NCBI GenBank assembly: GCA_964557295.1
Contig: CAZKZP010000008.1
Location: 22,834 to 86,833, forward strand
Reading direction: 5' to 3'
From: JBFMHP01 sp964557295
GTDB taxonomy: Bacteria > Pseudomonadota > Gammaproteobacteria > RBG-16-57-12
Length of the DNA: 64,000 nucleotides
Shown piece by piece: positions 37,208-43,960 of this stretch. Numbering within the stretch: position 1 is the stretch's first letter; each line of letters begins with the position of its first letter. The notes beneath the pieces are model-generated. The model was not told the origin of the DNA. It saw only the letters and a list, made by a program, of their open reading frames with translations, and ran no database searches. The position numbers and the translations under genes are program-made.

Positions 37208-38365
37208 TCAAACAGGCAGGCAACTGCCCATTTGCCGGAAGATATCGACTTGCGCGCCCAGCGCGGCCAGAAAATCATCGACATCCTGCCCAGTGTTATC
37301 CTTCCCGAAGCTCACCCGGATCGCGCCTTGTGCGACCGCATCGGACAGCCCCATCGCGCGCAGCACATGGCTGGGCTTGCCGCTGGCGGATTCACAGGCC
37401 GAACCGCTCGAAAGCGCGAATCCGGCCGCATCCAGATTCATCATCAGGGTCTCGCCGTCGATATTCTCCACGGCGAAAAAAATCGTATTTGGCAGACGCT
37501 GCGCGGCATGCGAGAACAACACCACGCCCGGCAACCGCTGCAATCCTTGCTCCAGGCCTTCCCGCAACTGCAACAGCTGCGCCCGCCGCTCGGCGAGTTC
37601 CCGCTTGGCAAGCTCGGCGGCCTTGCCGAAGCCAACGATGGCCGCCACATTCTCGGTGCCCGCGCGCCGGCCCTTTTCCTGGCCGCCGCCGCACAGCATC
37701 GGACTCAGGTCGACGGCCTTGTCGATGATCAGCGCCCCGCAGCCTTTCGGACCATAGATCTTGTGGCTCGACAGGGTCATCAGGTGCACGCCCAGCGCCG
37801 GGAAGTCCACCTCCAGCTTGCCCAAGGCCTGCACGGCATCGGTGTGGAAGATCACACCCGCTGCGCGCGCCTGCCGCGCCAGTGACGCGATATCCTGTAT
37901 CGCGCCGGTCTCGTTGTTGGCCAGCATGACCGAGACCAAGCGCGGTCGCCGGCGCAACGCGGCCTGATACTCTTCCTGCTTCAGCATCCCTATGTGATCG
38001 ACCGACAACAGGTCGACCGTCCATCCATGATTGGTTAGTTGCTTGGCCGGTTCCAGCAGCGAAGCATGTTCAATCGCCGACACCGCCACCCGCCCGACAC
38101 CCGAGGCAGGATTCAGCCCTGCCATAATCATATTGTTGGCCTCAGTACCGCCGCTGGTAAATACCACTTGCGTAGGATGTGCGTTGACCAACTCGGCTAC
38201 CCGTTCCCTGGCCTGATCGAGGGCAGCGCGCGCGTGGCGCCCGAGGACATGCTGGCTTGAGGCGTTGCCGTATTCCCGGGAGTAATACGGCATCATGGCC
38301 GCCGCGACGCGTTCATCGCAGGGCGTCGTGGCATTATGATCGAGGTACACCACCCGGCCAGCCAC
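37208..38365 (-). CDS. Second NifS/IscS-type cysteine desulfurase
   Basis: The 385-aa protein is a class I cysteine desulfurase with the PLP lysine in LSSHKIYGPKGCG near 203 and the catalytic loop SSGSACESASGKPSHV with Cys324. It lacks the IscU-binding tail seen in IscS and ends about 20 residues after the last helix (DIFRQMGSCLPV). It lies between iscR and iscS on the same strand, 13 bp from iscR, so it belongs to the IscR-controlled unit. It may supply sulfur to another acceptor. Confidence 0.95.
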   Translation of the reverse strand: MAGRVVYLDHNATTPCDERVAAAMMPYYSREYGNASSQHVLGRHARAALDQARERVAELVNAHPTQVVFTSGGTEANNMIMAGLNPASGVGRVAVSAIEHASLLEPAKQLTNHGWTVDLLSVDHIGMLKQEEYQAALRRRPRLVSVMLANNETGAIQDIASLARQARAAGVIFHTDAVQALGKLEVDFPALGVHLMTLSSHKIYGPKGCGALIIDKAVDLSPMLCGGGQEKGRRAGTENVAAIVGFGKAAELAKRELAERRAQLLQLREGLEQGLQRLPGVVLFSHAAQRLPNTIFFAVENIDGETLMMNLDAAGFALSSGSACESASGKPSHVLRAMGLSDAVAQGAIRVSFGKDNTGQDVDDFLAALGAQVDIFRQMGSCLPV

Positions 38366-38378
38366 CGGCCTCTGCGCC

Positions 38379-38846
38379 TCAGACTATCGAAATCTCTTTC
38401 ACACCGTGAACGGCCGCATTCTGCCGGATGGCGACCTGCTGGACACGCTGACGGCTCACCAAGTCGCCCAGCGAGATGCTGGCGAGGAAGCCCTGAATCT
38501 GCTGGCTGAGCTCTTCCCACAGCTCATGCGTGAGACAGGGGCCATCGCCACGGCAATTTTCCTTGCCTTCACACTTCATTACGTCCACGTATTCATCCAC
38601 GGCGGTAATGACATCGGCCACGGCAATCTGATGGGAGTTGCGACTCAGGCGATAACCGCCGCCAGGTCCACGCGTGCTCAGCACCAGGCCTTGCTTACGC
38701 AAACGGGCGAAGAGTTGTTCCAAATACGACAGGGAGATCCCCTGCCGCTGAGAAATATCGGCCAGAGTAATGGGGCCCTGCTCGCCGTGGATGGCCAGAT
38801 CCAGCATTGCAGTGACTGCGTAGCGACCCTTGGTTGTCAGTCTCAT
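38379..38846 (-). CDS. iscR: IscR, Fe-S-sensing repressor of the isc operon
   Basis: IscR is an Rrf2-family regulator that represses isc when it holds a 2Fe-2S cluster. The 155-aa product has the winged helix (MRLTTKGRYAVTAMLDLA, ISQRQGISLSYLEQLFARLR, GPGGGYRL) and ligands Cys92, Cys98, Cys104 with His107, the same numbering as E. coli. It leads the operon. Confidence 0.98.
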   Translation of the reverse strand: MRLTTKGRYAVTAMLDLAIHGEQGPITLADISQRQGISLSYLEQLFARLRKQGLVLSTRGPGGGYRLSRNSHQIAVADVITAVDEYVDVMKCEGKENCRGDGPCLTHELWEELSQQIQGFLASISLGDLVSRQRVQQVAIRQNAAVHGVKEISIV

Positions 38847-38937
38847 ACTCGATAGTCCTCTTGCTAATTAATCCAGGAAAATATTCAGAAATTGAATATT
38901 CTCTGCTAATCCCATACACTTATGCTTATAGTCAGTC

Positions 38938-38966
38938 TATTATCCATACCTTAGCAAAACTGTCAA
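38938..38966 (-). promoter_or_regulatory. iscR promoter
   Basis: On the minus strand TTGACA (38966-38961) and ATAATA (38943-38938) are separated by 17 bases, a near-consensus sigma70 promoter. It lies about 92 bases before the iscR start and overlaps a predicted IscR operator. Confidence 0.7.
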
Positions 38967-38970
38967 GATT
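38946..38970 (-). promoter_or_regulatory. Predicted type 1 IscR operator overlapping the -35
   Basis: The minus-strand 25-mer from AATCTTGACAG to CTAAGGTAT agrees with the published type 1 IscR consensus (ATASYYGACTRWWWYAGTCRRSTAT) at 19 of 25 positions by my manual count. Mismatches cluster in the centre-right half. Overlap with TTGACA fits the known autorepression geometry. Confidence 0.5.
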
Positions 38971-39001
38971 TAGATCAATAAAAACCTTCACCCAGAACGC
39001 A

Positions 39002-39763
39002 CTAATTCTCCGGCTTGTTTTCATTGATCTCGCAACCATCCAACGCGGGCAGCTTGACATCCGTCACCTTGACCCCCGCCCGCTCCATCGCCTGATTCAT
39101 CAGCTCGATCTTTTGATCCAAGGCATGGATATGATCCAACAAGCAGTTGATGGCGTGCGCCACGGGGTCCGGCATGTCCGCTGAGGTGCCGTAGGCATCG
39201 AAGCCCATTTTCTGGGCGATTTTCTGCCGAGTCTCGTCCTGTTCCTTGGACTTTTTGCTCACGATACGGCCGGGGATGCCCACCACCGTCGCCCCGCCGG
39301 GCACGGGCTTGACCACCACCGCGTTCGAGCCGATGCGCGCGCCGTCGCCGATCTCGATCGGCCCGAGCACCTTGGCCCCGGCGCCGACGACGACATCATT
39401 ACCCAGCGTGGGGTGACGTTTACCCTTCTGCCAGCTGGTGCCGCCCAGGGTGACGCCGTGATACAGGGTGCAATCATCCCCGATCTCCGCCGTCTCGCCG
39501 ATCACCACCCCCATCCCGTGGTCGATGAAAAATCGCCGGCCGATCTTCGCGCCGGGATGGATCTCGATGCCCGTCAGCCAGCGCGAGATCGTGGAAATGA
39601 ACCGCGCCAGCCACTTGAAGCCGCGCTTCCACAGCCCGTGCGCTAGGCGGTGCATCTGCAGGGCGTGCAGCCCTGGATAGGTGGTGAGGACCTCAAAGAC
39701 ATTGCGCGCAGCCGGATCGCGCTCGAATACGCACTGGATATCTTCTCTCAATCGTTTAAACAT
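39002..39763 (-). CDS. cysE: Serine O-acetyltransferase, bacterial CysE2/EpsC type
   Basis: CysE makes O-acetylserine, the precursor of cysteine, and so feeds the desulfurases next door. The 253-aa protein lacks the long N-terminal domain of enteric CysE and has the hexapeptide-repeat core IEIHPGAKIGRRFFIDHGMG, VIGETAEIGDDCTLYHGVTLGG and VVGIPGRIV. A roughly 75-residue C-terminal helical tail follows, which is not part of the catalytic fold. Linkage of cysE to isc genes is also known in Azotobacter. It lies upstream of the iscR promoter, on the same strand. Confidence 0.95.
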   Translation of the reverse strand: MFKRLREDIQCVFERDPAARNVFEVLTTYPGLHALQMHRLAHGLWKRGFKWLARFISTISRWLTGIEIHPGAKIGRRFFIDHGMGVVIGETAEIGDDCTLYHGVTLGGTSWQKGKRHPTLGNDVVVGAGAKVLGPIEIGDGARIGSNAVVVKPVPGGATVVGIPGRIVSKKSKEQDETRQKIAQKMGFDAYGTSADMPDPVAHAINCLLDHIHALDQKIELMNQAMERAGVKVTDVKLPALDGCEINENKPEN

Positions 39764-39808
39764 GGGCTTGCCATTCTTGTTTGCATTTTTGAAGTCGATT
39801 AATCGATC

Positions 39809-40552
39809 TTATTTGTTTTTGATCGAGTTCTCCATCTCGGTCAGGATGCCGCGCAGGATGTTGATCTCCACCTTCTCCAGGCCAGTGCGGTTGAACAGCC
39901 GTCTGAGACGGCGCATGACCAACCGGGGATTCTCCGGGTCCATGAAACCGATCTTGACCAGCACCTGCTCGAAATGCCCGAACAGCCGCTCGATCTCATC
40001 CGATGTGGCCAGCGGGGCCTGCTCCGCCTGGGCGGGAGCCACGCCTTCCAGTGTCTGCATCCGCAACTCGTAACACAGCACCTGCACGGCCGCCCCGACA
40101 TTGAGCGAGCTGAAGTCGGGATTGCACGGAATATTCACCAGATAGTTGCAGCGATCCAGCTCCTCATTGTGCAGGCCGGTCTGCTCCCGGCCAAACACGA
40201 TGGCGATCTCCGACTCGGTCGGTTGCTGCGCGACCAAGGCGGCGCACTCGCGCGCATTGACCTGCGGCCAGGCGATGTAGCGGCGCCGGGCGCTGCTGCC
40301 GAACACCAGGCTGCATCCGGCGAGCGCCTCATCGAGCGTCGCGCAGACCTGCGCCCGCGCCAGGACATCGTCGGCGCCGGAGGCGCGCGCCACGGCATCC
40401 TCGTGTGGAAATGCCTGCGGGTCCACCAGATAAAGCCGATCGAGTCCCATGTTTTTCATGGCCCGCGCCGCCGAACCGATATTCCCCGGATGCGAGGTGT
40501 TGACCAGTACGATTCTGATGTTCTGCATATACCCAACCAAGGCCGCTGACAC
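39809..40552 (-). CDS. trmJ: TrmJ, tRNA 2'-O-methyltransferase
   Basis: TrmJ methylates the 2'-O of nucleotide 32 in several tRNAs. The 247-aa product is a SPOUT enzyme with RIVLVNTSHPGNIGSAARAM, IVFGREQTGLHNEELDRC and IPCNPDFSSLNVGAAVQVLC. Its position upstream of cysE and divergent from suhB matches the conserved order in gammaproteobacteria. Confidence 0.96.
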   Translation of the reverse strand: MSAALVGYMQNIRIVLVNTSHPGNIGSAARAMKNMGLDRLYLVDPQAFPHEDAVARASGADDVLARAQVCATLDEALAGCSLVFGSSARRRYIAWPQVNARECAALVAQQPTESEIAIVFGREQTGLHNEELDRCNYLVNIPCNPDFSSLNVGAAVQVLCYELRMQTLEGVAPAQAEQAPLATSDEIERLFGHFEQVLVKIGFMDPENPRLVMRRLRRLFNRTGLEKVEINILRGILTEMENSIKNK

Positions 40553-40619
40553 AAACTTGTCGGGATGATAACAAAATTCCAGCCCGCGCTTGCGGCAAAA
40601 CCTGCGCGGCGGATTTGAT

Positions 40620-40649
40620 TTGTCTCACGCGTAACTTGCCTGTTAGAAT
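40620..40649 (+). promoter_or_regulatory. Candidate sigma70 promoter of suhB
   Basis: TTGTCT and TAGAAT are separated by 18 bases and lie about 82 bases upstream of the suhB start, in the 178-bp trmJ-suhB divergent gap. Confidence 0.45.
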
Positions 40650-40730
40650 GACGCCCCTTTTTCAGTCACAGTTCATTCGGGCCAGTCACCACTGGCCCAA
40701 GCGACCGAGACCATAGACGGAAGTCCCTCG

Positions 40731-41528
40731 ATGAATCCGATGTTGAATATAGCCATCCGCGCCGCACGCAAGGCCGGTGATGTCATCGCCCGCTCGCTCG
40801 ACACGGTCGACCGCCTCGATGTGGTCAGCAAGTCGCGCAACGACTTCGTGAGCGAGGTCGATCAGCGCGCCGAACAGGAAATCATCTCGATCCTGCGCAA
40901 GGCTTTTCCTGACCACGCCATCCTGGCCGAGGAAAGCGGCAATCAAGCGGGCAACGACTATCAATGGATCATCGATCCGCTCGACGGCACCACCAATTTT
41001 CTACATGGGTTCCCGCAATTCGCCGTCTCCATCGGCCTGCTGCACAAGGGGCGCATCGAGGTTGGGGTTGTGTATGATCCCCTGCGCCAGGAACTGTTCT
41101 GCGCCTCGCGCGGCAACGGCGCCATGCTCAACGACCGCCGCATCCGCGTGAGCGCCCGCAAGGGCCTGGAAGGCGCGTTGCTCGGCACCGGCTTTCCGTT
41201 CAAGGAAATGACCCATCTCGACTGCTACCTGGCCACCTTCAAGGCGCTTCTGCCGAAAACCGCCGGCATCCGCCGCCCCGGTTCGGCCGCGCTGGATCTG
41301 GCCTATGTCGCCGCCGGGCGCCTCGACGGATTCTGGGAGATCGGACTGCAACCCTGGGATATGGCCGCCGGAACGCTGCTGATCCAGGAAGCCGGCGGTC
41401 TGGTCACCGACTTCGCCGGGGGCAGTGATTTTCTCGCCACTGGCAATGTCGTCGCCGGCGCCCCGAAGGTCTTCCACGCCCTGCTGCAAACGATCCAGCC
41501 GCATTTGACGCCCGCGTTGGCAAAATAG
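40731..41528 (+). CDS. suhB: SuhB, inositol monophosphatase-family protein
   Basis: SuhB hydrolyses inositol monophosphate and in E. coli also joins the rRNA antitermination complex. The 265-aa product has the Mg-binding signatures DFVSEVDQRAEQEI, AEESG, DPLDGTTNFLHGFP near residue 84 and PWDMAAGTLLIQEAGG near 212. Divergent pairing with trmJ is the conserved context. Confidence 0.97.
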   Translation: MNPMLNIAIRAARKAGDVIARSLDTVDRLDVVSKSRNDFVSEVDQRAEQEIISILRKAFPDHAILAEESGNQAGNDYQWIIDPLDGTTNFLHGFPQFAVSIGLLHKGRIEVGVVYDPLRQELFCASRGNGAMLNDRRIRVSARKGLEGALLGTGFPFKEMTHLDCYLATFKALLPKTAGIRRPGSAALDLAYVAAGRLDGFWEIGLQPWDMAAGTLLIQEAGGLVTDFAGGSDFLATGNVVAGAPKVFHALLQTIQPHLTPALAK

Positions 41529-41541
41529 CCTTCAAGATCTC

Positions 41542-41589
41542 GTCGGACCGCCCGATCACAGTTAAGAACACCCTGTGAGGAGGTCCGAC
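41542..41589 (+). promoter_or_regulatory. Inverted repeat spanning the ribosome-binding site of a small ORF
   Basis: GTCGGACC (41542-41549) pairs perfectly with GGTCCGAC (41582-41589), with a 32-base loop. The right arm lies directly after GAGGAGG, so in RNA the stem would partly mask the translation start at 41592. Whether it regulates anything is not known. Confidence 0.35.
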
Positions 41590-41591
41590 CC

Positions 41592-41747
41592 ATGAAATCC
41601 ACCGCACGAAAAAATCCCGCGCGCTCCATGCGCAAGGCCCTGACCGGGCTGGCCGAAATGGCGCGCGAGGCGCTCCGCCCCAGCCCGGCGTATCAATATC
41701 AGCCCATCCCGATCAAGGCCACGGTACGACGTCGCCGCCAAAGGTAA
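41592..41747 (+). CDS. Possible 51-aa basic protein
   Basis: The ATG at 41592 has a strong ribosome-binding site (GAGGAGG, 9-15 bases upstream). The open frame encodes 51 residues: a basic amphipathic N-terminal helix (RSMRKALTGLAEMAREALR) followed by YQYQPIPIKATVRRRRQR. It lies 63 bp after suhB, before a MITE-like repeat. I recognise no family. Codon third positions are G/C-rich as in neighbouring genes, which supports coding, but the length is too short to be sure. Confidence 0.5.
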   Translation: MKSTARKNPARSMRKALTGLAEMAREALRPSPAYQYQPIPIKATVRRRRQR

Positions 41748-41771
41748 CCCCACCATCGCCCAGCGCCGTGG

Positions 41772-41912
41772 CTTAGGGAACCTCTGATTGATTAGAGATG
41801 CCGCCATTTTCGATGGCAACAAGTCATTGAAAATGAAGGAAAGCAAAAATCACAGTTTTTGCTTTCCGTGCCCTGAAAATTCCAGGCGGGAATTATTTCA
41901 GAGCTTCCTTAG
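41772..41912. repeat. MITE-like element, copy B
   Basis: This 141-bp element matches copy A at 12201-12376 without its extra left-end block. Left end CTTAGGGAACCTCTGATTG and the reverse complement of the right end (CTAAGGAAGCTCTGAA) form the terminal inverted repeat. The internal word CATTGAAAATGAAGGAA and hairpin GCAAAAA-N6-TTTTTGC are both conserved. With 41529-41591 and the small ORF it makes up the suhB-pilU intergenic region; no other gene is seen there. Confidence 0.75.
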
Positions 41913-42007
41913 TGAGTTGTGCTTCACAAATCGACATTGAACTGTTCCTCAAAGCGATCCATTCGTTATAATCCCTCTTTGTCGCACGCATCCAAGGGGG
42001 ATGGAAA

Positions 42008-43111
42008 ATGGATCAGCTGTCGAAACTCTTGAAAACCATGACACAAGTCGGCGCGTCCGACCTGTTTCTCAGCCCAGGCCGACCGCCGGCGTTTCGCGTC
42101 AACGGCAAGATACTCCCGCCCGACGGCCCCAACCTGACACCGGACAAGATCGAGCAGATGGCGCGACTGCTGATGATGGAAGAACAGCACCAGGCGTTTC
42201 AGCAGAATCCGGATCTCAACCTCGGCATCACGCTCCCGAACATCGGGCGCTTTCGCGTCAACATCTTTCGCCAGCGCCACCACGTGGCCATGGTCGTACG
42301 CGCCATCCCCGACAAGGTGCGCAGCATCACCGAACTCGGCCTGCCGGAGACCCTGAGCCAGCTGGTCATGCTGCAGAGCGGCCTGGTGATCATCGTCGGG
42401 CCGGCCGGCACCGGCAAGTCCACCACGCTTGCCGCGCTGATCGAACAACGCGCGCGCAATGAAGTCTGCCATGTGATGACGCTGGAAGACCCGATCGAAT
42501 ACCTCTTCAAGCATGAGCACAGCGTCATCAATCAGCGCGAGATCGGCACTGACACCATCTCCTATCACCAAGGCTTGATCAATGCGCTGCGGCAGTCGCC
42601 CGATGTGCTGATGCTGGGCGAGATCCGTGAGCGCGATGTGCTGGAACTGATGCTCGAATTCAGCGACACCGGCCACCTGTGCATGGCGACGATGCATGCC
42701 AAGAGCGTGGTGCAGACCATCGAGCGCATGCTGCTGATGTTCCCGGAAAACGAGCGCGGCCGCGCCCTGAACGCCTTGGCGCAGAATCTGCGCGCCGTCG
42801 TCGCCCAACGCTTGATCCCCGATGTCAGGGGCAAACTCGCGCTGGCCTACGAGATGCACACCTTCACCGCGCACACCAAGGATCTGATCCGCCGCAATGA
42901 AATCGGCGCCATCGAGGAGTTCATCCACAAGGACACCTCGGGCATGAGCCAGACCATGGATCAGTCGCTGTTCAAGCTATTCAAGGCCGGCCGGATCAGC
43001 CCGCAAACGGCCTTGAAGCACGCCAACTCGATCGCCAATATGCGCCTGCAAATGCGTCTGGAGCAAAAGCCCGCGGCGCTAGCCGTCGCCAAGCATGAAA
43101 TCAGCGAATAG
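42008..43111 (+). CDS. pilU: PilU, type IV pilus retraction ATPase
   Basis: PilU helps PilT depolymerise the pilus. The 367-aa product begins MDQLSKLLKTMTQVGASDLF and has Walker A GPAGTGKSTT near 131, Asp-box/Walker B region DVLMLGEIRERDVLELML near 198, and the His box TGHLCMATMHAKS near 223. The C-terminus (LQMRLEQKP) is of PilU rather than PilT type. No pilT is in the window. The next gene begins 3 bp downstream. Confidence 0.93.
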   Translation: MDQLSKLLKTMTQVGASDLFLSPGRPPAFRVNGKILPPDGPNLTPDKIEQMARLLMMEEQHQAFQQNPDLNLGITLPNIGRFRVNIFRQRHHVAMVVRAIPDKVRSITELGLPETLSQLVMLQSGLVIIVGPAGTGKSTTLAALIEQRARNEVCHVMTLEDPIEYLFKHEHSVINQREIGTDTISYHQGLINALRQSPDVLMLGEIRERDVLELMLEFSDTGHLCMATMHAKSVVQTIERMLLMFPENERGRALNALAQNLRAVVAQRLIPDVRGKLALAYEMHTFTAHTKDLIRRNEIGAIEEFIHKDTSGMSQTMDQSLFKLFKAGRISPQTALKHANSIANMRLQMRLEQKPAALAVAKHEISE

Positions 43112-43114
43112 ACG

Positions 43115-43939
43115 ATGACCGAGGCGCCCCCCATGCTCCCGCTCGTCGTTGAGCCGGATCAGCTCGAAGCAGCCGGGGGCATTCCCCGGCTGCTGATCGT
43201 CGATCTGTGCAGCCGCGAGAGTTACGAGAAGACACACATCCCTGGCGCGGTGCATCTGGAATACGCGCGCATCGTCGAGCATCGACCACCGATCATGGGG
43301 CTGTTACCCGATACCGAGCGGCTGGCGGAAGTCCTTGGCGCCCTCGGCGTGCGTTCCGACACCCACGTGGTGGCCTATGACAACGAAGGCGGCGGCAAGG
43401 CCAGCCGTCTGCTCTGGACCCTGGATGCCAGTGGCCACACGCGGTTTTCATTGTTGAATGGCGGACTGGTCGCCTGGATCGAGGAAGGCCACAAGGTGGA
43501 AAGCAGCGCAACCGATCCCATTCGCAACACCTGTTCGATCACTCCCAATCCAGCCACCCGCGCGGACAAGGCCTACATCCTCGCCCAGCTGCCGCGCGCG
43601 GATCTCGGCCTGCTCGATGCGCGCTCCCCCGGCGAATTTATCGGCGCCGATCAACGCGCCGCCCGCGGCGGACACATCCCGGGCGCCAAAAATCTCGAAT
43701 GGACGGATGCCTTGGACAAGGGCAACCACCTGCGCCTCAAACCCGCCGCGCAATTGCGCGCGATGCTGCACACGGCCGGCCTCACGCCGGAGAAAGAGAT
43801 CATCACCTACTGCCACTCGCACCATCGCTCCGCGCTGTGGTATGTCATCCTGAAGGCGCTGGGTTACCCGCGCGTCCGCGGCTACCCCGGCTCCTGGTCG
43901 GACTGGGGCAACGACGCCTCCACCCCCATCGAAAAGTAA
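43115..43939 (+). CDS. Two-domain rhodanese-type sulfurtransferase
   Basis: The 274-aa protein has an inactive N-terminal rhodanese domain (LLIVDLCSRESYEKTHIPGAVHLE, no catalytic Cys) and an active C-terminal domain with the loop TYCHSHHRSA, Cys near 233. This is the layout of thiosulfate/3-mercaptopyruvate sulfurtransferases (SseA-like). CHSHHRS differs from the CGSGVTA of SseA, so the sulfur donor is uncertain. It is translated with pilU (3 bp gap). Confidence 0.9.
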   Translation: MTEAPPMLPLVVEPDQLEAAGGIPRLLIVDLCSRESYEKTHIPGAVHLEYARIVEHRPPIMGLLPDTERLAEVLGALGVRSDTHVVAYDNEGGGKASRLLWTLDASGHTRFSLLNGGLVAWIEEGHKVESSATDPIRNTCSITPNPATRADKAYILAQLPRADLGLLDARSPGEFIGADQRAARGGHIPGAKNLEWTDALDKGNHLRLKPAAQLRAMLHTAGLTPEKEIITYCHSHHRSALWYVILKALGYPRVRGYPGSWSDWGNDASTPIEK

Positions 43940-43960
43940 GCCGCGCAGCGATACCCCCGC

